64,000 bases of DNA from Acinetobacter sp. WCHA55 (GTDB taxonomy: Bacteria > Pseudomonadota > Gammaproteobacteria > Pseudomonadales > Moraxellaceae), in NCBI RefSeq assembly GCF_002165305.2, contig NZ_CP032285.1, positions 248,001 through 312,000 on the forward strand, read 5' to 3'. Position numbers and translations under genes: made by a program. Below the pieces are notes generated by a model. The model made no database searches. It was not told the DNA's origin and saw nothing but the letters and a program-made list of their open reading frames with translations. Positions 35,138 through 44,254 of this stretch are shown piece by piece (position 1 is the first letter of the stretch; the number at the start of each line of letters is the position of its first letter).

Positions 35138-36136
35138 ATGAGTAATCACGAACCAGATGATATGGACAACATCGGGAAGGAAGCTGAAGAAGCGATCAAA
35201 ATCCAACCCGATGATGAACATGTAAGTGAGCCTGAACAGCCAGCCAAGACAGCAAAGAAGGGCAAAAAAGTAAACATTGATGAAAACTTTTTTGCTAAGC
35301 ATAAAAAGCTAATCTTGATTGGCGGTGGTGTTCTTTTCTTTTTGTTATTTGCTGTGGTTATTTTTGGCAATCAAAACATCGAAGTTGAACGTCCACAACA
35401 AAGCGATGTTGAACTTGAAGCTCGACTGCAGAGTGAAGTTGCAAGACGAGTAAAAGAAGAAAGTATGAAATTGGCTGCTCAGCGCAATAAAATTATCGAC
35501 CGTATTAGTCGTAACTTTGACTGTAACGCACCACAAGTATTCTGTCATGCACAAGATACGTCAGAACCGTATTCAACTGTCGTTTCTAGTTTGCAGAACT
35601 TCCAATTTCAGCCAGATACGCCGTATGAAGTTTACATTGAAGTCTACCCCTTGAAAGTGGATGCCCAAAACCCACAAACAAGTCAGCGTAAAGGAAGTGT
35701 TTGTAGCCCGAACAACGTGCACCTTTTCTTATGCCAAAAAATCGTAATGAAAAATCCTGCGCTTATGGCCAATCAGATCCGCGAACTATATGCGCTACTA
35801 ACGCCGTCTATGACTTATCGCTTGCAGATCAGCAGTCGTCCAATTACGCCAAGTGACATCGATCTGACATTGATTACTACCGAACTGGACAAAATGAATG
35901 CCGATTCTGCAACTGCTAGTGAACCTGAATTGGAGTGTGTACCGCCAGATCCTAAAAAAGATCCTGTTGCGTACAACTTATACGAAACAGGGGGCATGTC
36001 TTGTCAAGACATCATGAAGGACTTAGCTGCACGTAAGACAACTGCTCCAGCTGGTCAACCTGGTCAAGCTCAACAAAGTGGTGGTGAACAACCACAACAT
36101 CCTGATGCATTTGGTACGCCAGTAGCAACACATTAA
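35138..36136 (+). CDS. Single-pass membrane protein with acidic N-terminus, unknown
   Basis: The 332-residue protein has an AGGTGA ribosome site before ATG 35138. An acidic then basic cytoplasmic leader precedes a single helix at about 58-77 (LILIGGGVLFFLLFAVVIF). A helical stretch (LEARLQSEVARRVKEESM) and a probably periplasmic domain with several cysteines follow. The tail is rich in Gly, Gln and Pro. This topology resembles VirB10- or IcmE-like secretion components, but no sequence match was recognised. It is in operon with the topoisomerase. Confidence 0.6.
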   Translation: MSNHEPDDMDNIGKEAEEAIKIQPDDEHVSEPEQPAKTAKKGKKVNIDENFFAKHKKLILIGGGVLFFLLFAVVIFGNQNIEVERPQQSDVELEARLQSEVARRVKEESMKLAAQRNKIIDRISRNFDCNAPQVFCHAQDTSEPYSTVVSSLQNFQFQPDTPYEVYIEVYPLKVDAQNPQTSQRKGSVCSPNNVHLFLCQKIVMKNPALMANQIRELYALLTPSMTYRLQISSRPITPSDIDLTLITTELDKMNADSATASEPELECVPPDPKKDPVAYNLYETGGMSCQDIMKDLAARKTTAPAGQPGQAQQSGGEQPQHPDAFGTPVATH

Positions 36137-36331
36137 ACATACTAATAAGAAACGGATTGATTTTGGTTAATCCGCTATTAATTGGCTTTTGGTTGAGAAT
36201 ACTAATTTAAGCATCTGTTTATCAAATAGATCTTAAAAAAATGAAACAATAAAATGCAGATTTATTCTGCATTTTTTAATTTTCACATTACAATAGTTTA
36301 AATTCGCAACTTTTAAGCAACCGGGTACGCT

Positions 36332-36565
36332 ATGAACAACCCAACCAAAATTCAAGATCTGCAAGTGGCAGATTTGCCGTCCACGTTTAAGCTGAAGAAA
36401 AAACATAAAGAAGAAGTTTTTCTGAAGTACAAAGAGTTGAATGAGGCACTATTCAAAGTAGGGTACATTCCAGTGACGTTCTCAGACTTTGTGCATGCAC
36501 TTATAGAAACTGGCGTAAAGGGATTTTCTGTCGAAGAATATGTCAATGCTCAATTAAACTCTTAA
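36332..36565 (+). CDS. Small unknown protein
   Basis: The 77-residue protein starts at ATG 36332. It is charged and helical, with a basic patch (FKLKKKHKEEVFLKYKE) and a C-terminal helix (FSDFVHALIETGVKGFSVEE). The short early strand followed by helices is loosely like ribbon-helix-helix or other small DNA-binding proteins, but I cannot assign a family. An inverted repeat at about 36603-36627 may terminate it. Confidence 0.55.
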   Translation: MNNPTKIQDLQVADLPSTFKLKKKHKEEVFLKYKELNEALFKVGYIPVTFSDFVHALIETGVKGFSVEEYVNAQLNS

Positions 36566-36644
36566 TTTTAGAAGTCTAATTATTTTTTTGATGTCAAAAA
36601 AAAGTGGACCACATTCGTAATCCACTCCTTTATTTTTTTAACGA

Positions 36645-38453
36645 TTAACTTTCTTTTTTGGTACCACACTGAGGGCAAAACAGCATATTGTCCTGAAGTG
36701 GTTCACCACATTTCACACAAAACATATTCTTTTTCGGTTTGATGATCACGGGTACTTGATCTGATAGATCCTGACCGTGTGTTTCAGGGTTATTCATCAA
36801 TCCAAGATGTGTACCATGTGTTCTTGGTGAGCTTTTATTGATTGCGCTATTCATCTGGTTCATAGATGACATGCGGTTAATATCTGCTTCAGACGTTGGG
36901 GCAACCACAATGCTTTGGCTTTTGGCAAAGTCGGCTAAATGCTCTTTCAGTACAACAGCATCATCAGTACAAGCAGTCATGCTCAAGATCGCACGGTTTT
37001 GATATTTACCGAAGGTCGTTGTGCTAATTTCAGCGTACCAGACACGTAACGTCATGGTTTCAACATTGATGACTTCTTTTTGTGATTTCACGCTGTCGTC
37101 AAGGTAACGGCCAAAGTTTATTTGAGACAATTGATAGCTACCTTTAGCCTCAACCCATATTAGTTTTGATACAAAGTCAAAACGGCTCCATAGGTAATTA
37201 CCGTGCTCAAAACAAAACTTCCCTAAGATCCACATCGATACACCAAAGAAACCATAAGTGAAGTCGCTAAAATCCAGATAGCTTCCGTTATATAGACCTT
37301 TGGCAAAAATAGTCATTAAAACGACTGAAGCAATAAAACTTAACAATCCAAAACTATTGAGGATGGCTAACCAGCGATACTTTTCTTCTTTGAAGCATGA
37401 GCTCAATGTCATATCACGAAGGGTATTGATTGGCACTGGTTGAGTTTCTTCTAAGATCTCACCCTCAAAAGCACCGTTTTTACTGCTAGAGTTGATAACT
37501 GGCAACTGGCGTGAATAGATTCTGTTAGGAATAGCACTTTCCCAATTCTTTTGTAGATGGCGTTCAAGTTCATCAAACAATTGCATTGGTTGGCAATTCA
37601 TACTCAAACTATCCTGAACGACTCCAGCACTGGCTTGTGGTGGCTGTTTTACCATTTGAGCAACCACGGCCAAGAAGAATATCGCAATCGCAATCAGCGC
37701 TGCAATTAACGTAAAAATGGCTTTATCCATGCTTGGCAACCAAATAGGCGCAACTGCATGTTGGGTAAGGATAGGTACCAATACAGGTCCAAGAATGGCA
37801 ACTAAAACCAAACCAATGACCTTAGATAAACCAATTTCTTGTGCACCTGTGTTCGGATTAGCCATAGGACGCAATAAAACAATCAAAATAATGGCGTTGT
37901 AAACAATCCCAAGCCAAGCACCTGTATTGGGTGATGCGCCCACATACGCGATTAGAGCACTCACTAAGGTAATCAGAAAAACAATCGCATTTTGAAATTG
38001 AGCTTCTGCAGCGTTACGGATGAATAATGGCGAAAAAATAAGATTAGGGAACAGTGAATATAGAATCCCGTTCACTGAGCCTTTTGGTTCTTCATAAATC
38101 AAAGCGCTTTGGCGTAGGATCTCTTTAATATCGGTTGCACCAGGATAAGCACCAGTTTCTTGAATGGATAACTCCTGTGCAAGTCCGGCTGGTTGATCAC
38201 GACCAAAGTAGAACTTTAGGTTTGATAAGCCTGTGGTCAGCAGTAGAGCGCCATAACTGAACATTGCTAGACCAACTATAAGCGGTGGTAGTGCAACAAA
38301 TACACCGTTACTGAATAGACCTTTTGCACTGAAAATTAAGCTTAGGCCAGCCAGCATAAAAACGATGGCACCGATCACTTTAAAAATGTTTTCTATTCGG
38401 TAGGGATTAGGGAATTCAAACCGCTTATCTTGCGAGTTATATTCATATGCCAT
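36645..38453 (-). CDS. Multi-pass membrane protein with C-terminal zinc ribbon
   Basis: The 602-residue protein has AAGGAG before its ATG at 38453. Several hydrophobic helices lie in the first 270 residues (VIGAIVFMLAGLSLIFSA, FVALPPLIVGLAMFSYGALL, VIGLVLVAILGPVLVPIL, ALIAIAIFFLAVVAQ) and more near 365-420. The last 30 residues form a zinc ribbon, FCVKCGEPLQ ... FCPQCGTKK. Terminal zinc ribbons on membrane proteins are common in uncharacterised families. Plasmid transfer or stress roles are possible but unproven. Confidence 0.65.
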   Translation of the reverse strand: MAYEYNSQDKRFEFPNPYRIENIFKVIGAIVFMLAGLSLIFSAKGLFSNGVFVALPPLIVGLAMFSYGALLLTTGLSNLKFYFGRDQPAGLAQELSIQETGAYPGATDIKEILRQSALIYEEPKGSVNGILYSLFPNLIFSPLFIRNAAEAQFQNAIVFLITLVSALIAYVGASPNTGAWLGIVYNAIILIVLLRPMANPNTGAQEIGLSKVIGLVLVAILGPVLVPILTQHAVAPIWLPSMDKAIFTLIAALIAIAIFFLAVVAQMVKQPPQASAGVVQDSLSMNCQPMQLFDELERHLQKNWESAIPNRIYSRQLPVINSSSKNGAFEGEILEETQPVPINTLRDMTLSSCFKEEKYRWLAILNSFGLLSFIASVVLMTIFAKGLYNGSYLDFSDFTYGFFGVSMWILGKFCFEHGNYLWSRFDFVSKLIWVEAKGSYQLSQINFGRYLDDSVKSQKEVINVETMTLRVWYAEISTTTFGKYQNRAILSMTACTDDAVVLKEHLADFAKSQSIVVAPTSEADINRMSSMNQMNSAINKSSPRTHGTHLGLMNNPETHGQDLSDQVPVIIKPKKNMFCVKCGEPLQDNMLFCPQCGTKKES

Positions 38454-38606
38454 TTTTAATACTCCTTAACGCATTTATCTAATTACGTTTTAATTGGTTA
38501 ATTATAACTAAGTCGTGGGGTATAAAGTTTTTTTAGTTAAAATGAATCACTGTTTTAGTTAAGTTTTAATAAGGGAATTTAAAAAGTATTTTAAAGGCGC
38601 ATTAAA

Positions 38607-38633
38607 AAAGGGGATAACGAATCCCCTTTAAAG
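38607..38633. terminator. Hairpin of terminator type next to IS copy 2
   Basis: AAAGGGGAT and ATCCCCTTT pair around a five-base loop. IS copy 2 begins two bases after the stem, so the element landed at the edge of this hairpin. Confidence 0.55.
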
Positions 38634-38695
38634 AAGAGGTGGTCCCACTTGTTTGAACAACTAAAAGCGTATTTATAAGTGATATTCCGCTCTAG

Positions 38696-39464
38696 TTAAG
38701 CCACCTTGTTTTGTTGAGGTAGCTGATCATAGTAAAACTCATTTAGCCTTGCGAAGCAGTGCTTCTCATGTCTAGACTCGAATGAGGTCGTTTCAAATTA
38801 TAAAACTCAAAATATGCACTTAATTGCTTTTTCGCATCTGTGACACTGCTATAAGCTTTGAGATACACCTCTTCATATTTAACGCTCCGCCATAATCGTT
38901 CAACCATCACATTATCTACCTATGAGCAGTATACTGCGCAAGTTTACCATCCATACTGATTTGAATGCCATTTGATTTCAATACATCAATAAATGCATCA
39001 CTGGTGAACTGACTGCCTTGGTCTGTATTCAATATTTCAGGTGATCCATATTTTTCAATCGCTTCATTTAAAACCGAAATACAAAAATCCACCTCCATAC
39101 TAATCGATACCCTATGCGCAAGTACCTTGCGGCTATGCCAATCAATCACAGCACATAAATAAACAAAGCCTTTTGCCATAGGGATATACGTTATATCCGT
39201 AGACCACACTTGATTACTGCGCTGAATAGCCAACCCTTTGAGCAGATATGGATATTTACGGTGAGCTTGATTAGCCTGGCTTAAATTTGGTTTGCAATAT
39301 AACGCCTGAATACCCATTTTCTTCATTAAAGTACGTGTATGACGTCGTCCTATATGATGTCCTTGACGATTCAACAAATCACGCATCATACGACTGCCTG
39401 CAAAAGGATATTGCATATGTAATTCATCAATACATCGCATCAGCTTCAGATCTGATGCACTCAC
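38696..39464 (-). pseudogene. IS3-family OrfB (copy 2), broken by two replacement patches
   Basis: The frame is normal from the upstream end through SMDGK, then stops after LAQYTAHR because 8 bases were replaced by 22. A second patch near 38760 replaces 11 bases by 25. The catalytic Glu region lies after the first break, so this transposase is inactive. Confidence 0.88.
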
Positions 39465-39550
39465 AGGTTTTGGGCGATAGTAATAACAACCACGGGAGAC
39501 TTTCAGCAGCTTAGCTTGCTTAGATACTGAAATCTGAAGTGAGTCGTCGA

Positions 39551-39868
39551 TTAACTTTTGTGGTTGAAGCGGCCCAGTTTCTTCAACACACCTTCTAAAA
39601 AATCAATTTCTAATGCCTGCTCACCGATTTTTGCATGTAGTTTTTTTAGATCGATGGGTGGTTCTGTTGGAGCTTTTGATTGATCGAAAGCTTGCGAGGA
39701 AGCTGAGATCAATTGATTTTTCCAGTCAATAATTTGGTTTTGATGAACATCAAACTCAGCACTCAATTCAGCAAGTGTTTTTTCTGCTTTAATCGCAGCA
39801 AGTGCTACCTTAGCTTTAAAATCATTTGAATGATTTCTTCTTGGTCTACGTGCCATAAAATACTCCAT
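39551..39868 (-). CDS. IS3-family OrfA (copy 2)
   Basis: The 105-residue HTH protein is nearly identical to the copy 1 product (it differs at positions such as SAEFDV for SSEFDV). It is intact although its orfB is broken. Confidence 0.85.
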   Translation of the reverse strand: MEYFMARRPRRNHSNDFKAKVALAAIKAEKTLAELSAEFDVHQNQIIDWKNQLISASSQAFDQSKAPTEPPIDLKKLHAKIGEQALEIDFLEGVLKKLGRFNHKS

Positions 39869-39967
39869 ATATTGATGTTTATAACATCATTTGAGGAGCA
39901 GAATATCACTTATAGGAGTTGTTCAAATTTACGGATCCATCTCTAGATGTACCAAGCTTATGTGCTG

Positions 39968-40297
39968 TTATTTGTTTTGATCTGCTTGTTTTTGAGCATC
40001 TGCAGCTGCAGCGTTCAGCATAGAAGACATATCATTTTGCTCGTCCTCTTTTGGTGGATTTTGTTCTGCAGTTTTTTGATGTGCATCAAAATCGTGGCCC
40101 TCAACTTTTGAAGGTTTTTCATTATCGACATAAGTTTCACGCGCTGCTTGTAAGTCTGCAGATGGATCTACTTTGTCAATTTGTTCATCTGGTTGAATAG
40201 GTTTTGATTGAGATGTTGATTCTTCTTTTTTACTACAACCAACTAAAACCAAACCTACAGATAATAAGCCAGTTAATAATAGAGTTTTGAATGACAT
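39968..40297 (-). CDS. Small lipoprotein, unknown
   Basis: The 109-residue protein has a lipoprotein signal ending in the lipobox LVGC at about residues 18-21 and a GGAGG ribosome site. The mature part is hydrophilic and probably disordered (rich in Lys, Glu, Gln, Asp, Ala). Upstream are two copies of the recurring motif (GTATATACC at 40351-40359 and GGTTTAAGTATATACC at 40409-40424). The function is not recognised. Confidence 0.7.
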   Translation of the reverse strand: MSFKTLLLTGLLSVGLVLVGCSKKEESTSQSKPIQPDEQIDKVDPSADLQAARETYVDNEKPSKVEGHDFDAHQKTAEQNPPKEDEQNDMSSMLNAAAADAQKQADQNK

Positions 40298-40408
40298 TTA
40301 ATCGCCTCCAGCGAAACATAAGCAAAGGTATAGTCACATATACTTATAATGTATATACCAAAATTTAACTAAAACTAGTCCGTTGTATAACGTGACCTTT
40401 ATAAAAAC

Positions 40409-40424
40409 GGTTTAAGTATATACC
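40409..40424. promoter_or_regulatory. Fullest example of the recurring GGTTTAAGTATATACC motif
   Basis: The 16-base motif lies upstream of the 40297 lipoprotein gene, with a second GTATATACC at 40351-40359. Related sites occur at 25667, 29247, 32384, 51676 and 53037. The core GTATATAC is a palindrome, so a dimeric regulator is possible. It could also be part of a promoter. Confidence 0.45.
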
Positions 40425-40497
40425 AATTGCAAATTTTCTTGTTATGGGCTGAAAGCTAATAGACTAGGGTATCGCTTAAGGACACTATATAGTGGCA

Positions 40498-40528
40498 AAA
40501 AAAAACCACCTTTTACGGTGGTTTCACT
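40498..40528 (-). terminator. Intrinsic terminator of the H-NS-like gene
   Basis: An ACCACC / GGTGGT stem lies between A and T runs (AAAACCACC TTTTAC GGTGGTTT), just after the stop of the gene at 40540. Confidence 0.75.
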
Positions 40529-40539
40529 AGTTTTAAAGA

Positions 40540-41001
40540 TTAAATCTCTTTAAGGTCTAGATTTTGTTCGCAATAACTACGTACTGCTTCTTTATCTGTA
40601 GGATCAAAACCCTTTTCAGTCATTTCTTCACGTAACCATTTGATTACTTGACCGCGACCAGCCCAACGTAAGCTGTTGTTCTCACGGTGAACCCATTCAT
40701 GCGTAAGCTTACGTTTTTGACGTCTTACAGGCTCAACTTTTGTGGTTTCAATGTGGTTGTTTTTTAGATATTCGCTAAGTGTATGGATGTCCACAACACC
40801 ATCGGCAGTAATTTTTTCTGAAATGATTGCATTAATGGCACTAACAGCATCGTGAAAAGCTTGGTTTTCTTTAACGACTAGTTGTTGTTGAAGTTCTTCA
40901 ATATAAGTCTGAAGTTCAACAGGTGACATTTGAGCAACATTTTCTGGTTTTGATACATTTAACATGTCATTAGTTCCAGTATTGCGAGTTAAGTTGTTCA
41001 T
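40540..41001 (-). CDS. H-NS-like nucleoid protein
   Basis: The 153-residue protein has AAAGG before its ATG at 41001. The N-terminal half is a coiled, oligomerisation-type region (LQTYIEELQQQLVVKENQAF). The C-terminal end holds the H-NS DNA-binding pattern, LRWAGRGQVIKWLREEM at about 111-127, in which AGRGQ is the minor-groove loop. Plasmid H-NS homologues silence AT-rich DNA and reduce the cost of carrying the plasmid. This neighbourhood is strongly AT-rich, which fits. Oddly, a basic RRQKRKLTHEW stretch stands in the linker. The call rests on the C-terminal motif. Confidence 0.72.
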   Translation of the reverse strand: MNNLTRNTGTNDMLNVSKPENVAQMSPVELQTYIEELQQQLVVKENQAFHDAVSAINAIISEKITADGVVDIHTLSEYLKNNHIETTKVEPVRRQKRKLTHEWVHRENNSLRWAGRGQVIKWLREEMTEKGFDPTDKEAVRSYCEQNLDLKEI

Positions 41002-41112
41002 GATTAAACCTTTAGAAATATATTTGAAAATTAATTCAAAATATCTCTTACGACAAAACCATTTTTACACAATTACATTATTAAAATCAATTAGAGTTAA
41101 TCGTATTTATAC

Positions 41113-41649
41113 CTAAATATACCTTGAAATGGTTTTTCTTATAACTTTTATGTCGGGAATTTCCTTAAACCTAATGACAGGAATGCCAGCACTCTTCAAA
41201 AGCTCGTCACGCCTTTTATCTTTATCCTGGGTATATTTATGATAATGCCCATCAAGCTCAATAGATAATATAGGATTGTAGTCTTCATCAACGATCAAAT
41301 AATCCACGTAAAGCCTAGAAAACTGATTTCGGATACTTATGTTTTGCGTGGTCATAAAAGCACTCATGCTTACTTGCACCAAAATGTTGCGTGATGGAAT
41401 GACCTGTTCTAGTGCATCAAGCATTATAATCTCGTCTTTTGTAAGGACTTTTTTAGATACAAGCTCCTGATTCTTTTGAGGCTTACGATAGCCTTTTGGT
41501 GAATTCTTTTTGGCTTTAGTTTTAGGTTTGCGAAATACGCCACATAAAGCAAAAATGAACTTAAACACTATATAAAACAATAATGAATAAATTAAGAATT
41601 TTAACAATAAGGAATTTAAAATCGTTTCCATAAACCTAATACATAACAA
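41113..41649 (-). CDS. DUF2726-domain protein with N-terminal membrane helix
   Basis: The protein has up to 178 residues; METILNSLLL at 41631 is an alternative start. A hydrophobic helix (LLKFLIYSLLFYIVFKFIFAL) is followed by a basic linker, then a DUF2726 domain (VLTKDEIIMLDALEQVIP, VQVSMSAFM, then YVDYLIVDEDYNPILSIELD). The Asp ... Glu-x-Asp spacing is like a PD-(D/E)XK nuclease fold, and DUF2726 has been linked to such folds. Whether it cuts DNA is unknown. Another membrane-anchored nuclease-like protein (NERD) is encoded at 43306. Confidence 0.7.
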   Translation of the reverse strand: MLCIRFMETILNSLLLKFLIYSLLFYIVFKFIFALCGVFRKPKTKAKKNSPKGYRKPQKNQELVSKKVLTKDEIIMLDALEQVIPSRNILVQVSMSAFMTTQNISIRNQFSRLYVDYLIVDEDYNPILSIELDGHYHKYTQDKDKRRDELLKSAGIPVIRFKEIPDIKVIRKTISRYI

Positions 41650-41849
41650 ATTTTAAAGGGTGCTTAAACTTCTTAAACATATTAGATAGTTTTAACGGTG
41701 ATTGATACGAATTAACTAAAAATGTTTAAGGACTATTAGTGATGCAATGTTAAAAATAGTATAATCTTGTAAAGACAGCTTAGAACCAGTTTTAAAAGTA
41801 AAACTGGTTCTCACAAATAACACCGACTATTTCACTGGAAAAGTTTAAA

Positions 41850-42539
41850 ATGGTATTTAATAAACGTACTTTAGCTTTACTGATTGGTACAATCTCGCTA
41901 TCAGCACACATCTATGCCAACAACACAACCGTTAAAGTCACTCAAACTCCAATTGTATCATCTTCACCAATTCCCTTAGTTAAAGCTAATGCAATTGAAC
42001 AATACTATATCAACGTTAAACATCGCTTTAACGGTGCGGAATTTGAACAACCGCCTCGTAAAATTAAGAGCATTAAACTTAACTTGAATGTTATTAATAA
42101 CGGGGAAGTGGTTTTAACGGCGCACGAAGCTGATAAATCCAAGCTGGAAGACTATTTACAGCAAAACCCTAAAAACTCGGAACTATTGGCTAGTTACGTT
42201 GCTCGTATGATCAATTACAACCACGGCTATACGGTTCCAGAAAACAAGGGTAAATACAGCAAGTATGCAAGTACGACTGTATATGAAGCTCTTCTTGATG
42301 AATTGAACTATAACTTCGCAACTACGCCAGTAGTATCAGTAGATAGCTATGCAAGCCAACAACAGCTTGAAGCTGTTTATCTATACATCCTTTCTCGTTT
42401 AGATCCACAAGAAAAAGCGGTGTTTTGGCAATTTGTGAACACATACAAAGTAGGGGATAAGATTGAGATCCCTGAAGGTACTGTTATAGCAGATGTCTTG
42501 AACACTTATAAAATCCAATTGAATTTTAAAGCGCCTTAA
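41850..42539 (+). CDS. Exported protein, unknown
   Basis: The 229-residue protein has a signal peptide at residues 1-23 (KRTLALLIGTISLSAHIYAN, cleavage after YA). The mature part has a beta-type first half (KIKSIKLNLNVINNGEVVLT) and a helical second half (YLYILSRLDPQEKAVFWQF). The latter echoes the TQQRAMYILLQH region of the exported protein at 47440. No family was recognised. It is probably periplasmic. Confidence 0.65.
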   Translation: MVFNKRTLALLIGTISLSAHIYANNTTVKVTQTPIVSSSPIPLVKANAIEQYYINVKHRFNGAEFEQPPRKIKSIKLNLNVINNGEVVLTAHEADKSKLEDYLQQNPKNSELLASYVARMINYNHGYTVPENKGKYSKYASTTVYEALLDELNYNFATTPVVSVDSYASQQQLEAVYLYILSRLDPQEKAVFWQFVNTYKVGDKIEIPEGTVIADVLNTYKIQLNFKAP

Positions 42540-42667
42540 TCACTAAACAGGTAAGGAATATTTAGGAACAAACTATATTATTTTTTAAAGTTATTTTTTA
42601 CCTGTTCCTATATGTATTCGCCTTTTTATGTTTCCTCATGGTATAGGGTGTTTTTATTAAGCTGGTG

Positions 42668-42784
42668 ATGTATGTTGCAGCGCTATTTGGCGTCAATACA
42701 GCTTCTATGGGTGCTTTATTCATTATTTTGGGGGTCCATTACAGCATCAGCAATAGTTGGATCATGAAATTGCTCAAACCATAA
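42668..42784 (+). CDS. Possible 38-residue membrane peptide
   Basis: A short frame from ATG 42668 to TAA 42782-42784 encodes one hydrophobic helix (MYVAALFGVNTASMGALFII ...) with a basic tail. The frame is open upstream only to a TAG at about 42650. The ribosome site is weak. It fills part of a 380-base gap that otherwise shows no gene. Confidence 0.3.
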   Translation: MYVAALFGVNTASMGALFIILGVHYSISNSWIMKLLKP

Positions 42785-42919
42785 ATTTCGGAACTTGACT
42801 TTTAATCAACCAATATATTGCTCGAAAATTAGAAGCATTGGGTTGATGTGATTATTTCGGATTTGTTATTAGAAATTAATTGAAAGCAGTATTTTTTTAA
42901 CTTTAGGTGGAATGAAAAG

Positions 42920-43303
42920 GTGATTTTTTCAAGTATATTCACTGGTCTTTTTATGACGGTGGGTTTCACAGCGTTAATTTATAACTACGTGTTGATGGGT
43001 GGTAATTCTGGTTTGTTCTTTTTGGTTTGGGGTGGTGCTTTCTCTCTAGCAGGATTGTATTTCCATTACCACGGAACAATTGGGCAAATTGGGTGGCAGA
43101 GACAGCGCTTTGTTCGTAACACGCAAACACTTGAATGGTATAAGACTGAATACCCTCAATGTGTTGTGACTACAAATATCGTGAAATGTTGTTTTTGCGA
43201 AAGTACATCAATTCGCAGATATGCCTTAAAAAACAATACTTACAAAATTCGCAACTCTTGTGCTAAATGCGGTGAAGTTTTGTTTTATACGGATGAGGAT
43301 TAA
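42920..43303 (+). CDS. Small membrane protein with zinc-ribbon tail
   Basis: The 127-residue protein starts at a GTG at 42920 with AGGTGG nine bases upstream. Two hydrophobic helices (IFTGLFMTVGFTALIYNYVL and LFFLVWGGAFSLAGLYF) are followed by a cytoplasmic part with a zinc-ribbon pattern (CCFCES ... NSCAKCGEV). It is three bases upstream of the NERD gene, so the two form an operon. The function is unknown. Confidence 0.65.
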   Translation: MIFSSIFTGLFMTVGFTALIYNYVLMGGNSGLFFLVWGGAFSLAGLYFHYHGTIGQIGWQRQRFVRNTQTLEWYKTEYPQCVVTTNIVKCCFCESTSIRRYALKNNTYKIRNSCAKCGEVLFYTDED

Positions 43304-43305
43304 TA

Positions 43306-44142
43306 ATGACTATTCATGCGTATTATGGTGATATTAGCCACCTGAAAAATGAACAAAAAATGTTTGATGACTTATTAACCCAATTGAAGCTTCATTGGGG
43401 TAATAGTGAAGATTGGATTTATTTGTTCTATAACACAATGTGGTCAGGTCAGGAAATTGATGTTATTGCTTTCACCAAGGAAGCAATCGTTGTTATTGAC
43501 CTAAAAAACTATTCCGGCAATCTAGTTGGGTCGGAAAATGGGGAATGGCTGATTAATGGTGAGCTTGAGGTTCAGGGTGGTTCTCAGATTAATCCATTTG
43601 TTCAGATTCGGAAGAACAGATTTGCTGTTTTAGAGTGGTTCAAAAGTGCTGAATTGTTTACCGACCAAAACTTAGGTTTTATTAGTGGTTGCATCATCCT
43701 GAATGAGTTATCTAGTACGCAAATGGATTTGTCTCATTCGGTAAGAAAGTGGTTTTATGTTACCGATATTGCTAATTCAGTGGATACTTTGTCTAGGCTC
43801 CATACCAAGGGGATTAGTCTTGCTAGTGATGATATTTTATACCTAGTAAACAAGTTAAAACTTAAAGAATATTCTTGGGATCAGGGTGTTGCTCCTAGAG
43901 TGCGTAATCTTATTCAGTCAGATGATCGTGATACTCCAAGTGATAATAGTCGTGATCAAAGTTCCGCTCCGATCAAATACACATTACATGATCAAATGGA
44001 AAAGAAATTCAAAGGTGTTTTAGCACCGTACCTATTTTTCTATGGAACGGTCATCATCTGTTTAGCTTTTGCTTTTCATATTGCAAATGGTATGAAAGTT
44101 GGAGGGATTTTTTACTTATTTGGTTTGTTCTTTGGTCGCTAA
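43306..44142 (+). CDS. NERD (nuclease-related) domain protein with C-terminal membrane helix
   Basis: The 278-residue protein has GAGG before ATG 43306. The N-terminal 150 residues are a NERD domain: NEQKMFDDLLTQL, then EIDVIAFTKEAIVVIDLKNY, where D-x(n)-DxK replaces the usual PD-ExK arrangement, then GEWLINGE and NPFVQIRKNR. The C-terminus has a hydrophobic segment (YLFFYGTVIICLAFAFHI), which anchors it in the membrane. NERD proteins are nuclease-like and often plasmid-borne; several take part in phage defence. It is coupled to the zinc-ribbon membrane protein upstream and ends at a bidirectional terminator. Confidence 0.82.
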   Translation: MTIHAYYGDISHLKNEQKMFDDLLTQLKLHWGNSEDWIYLFYNTMWSGQEIDVIAFTKEAIVVIDLKNYSGNLVGSENGEWLINGELEVQGGSQINPFVQIRKNRFAVLEWFKSAELFTDQNLGFISGCIILNELSSTQMDLSHSVRKWFYVTDIANSVDTLSRLHTKGISLASDDILYLVNKLKLKEYSWDQGVAPRVRNLIQSDDRDTPSDNSRDQSSAPIKYTLHDQMEKKFKGVLAPYLFFYGTVIICLAFAFHIANGMKVGGIFYLFGLFFGR

Positions 44143-44214
44143 AAATATCATCTAGATAGATGTTATTCAGGTTGGGATTCCGTAATTATTAAACCTTTTT
44201 CTTTTTGCATTAAA

Positions 44215-44235
44215 AAAGCCTACATTGTAGGCTTT
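44215..44235. terminator. Bidirectional intrinsic terminator
   Basis: AAAGCCTAC and GTAGGCTTT form a nine-pair stem with a three-base loop between the convergent NERD (+) and 44255 (-) genes. Confidence 0.85.
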
Positions 44236-44254
44236 TAGATTTCATAGATCTGTA

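Larger units (their letters stand above)
38635..39944 (-). mobile_element. IS3-family element, copy 2 (1310 bp, inactivated by two sequence patches)
   Basis: It has the same ends as copy 1, and AGA at 38632-38634 and 39945-39947 is the target duplication. It is 28 bases longer than copy 1 because two short stretches have been replaced by unrelated sequence, each with a net gain of 14 bases (about 38752-38776 and 38921-38942). Both changes shift the orfB frame. Confidence 0.9.

Noticed and set aside
38750..38945. Invertible segment between the two patches of IS copy 2
   Set aside because: The DNA between the patches is in the same orientation as in the other copies, so no inversion is visible.
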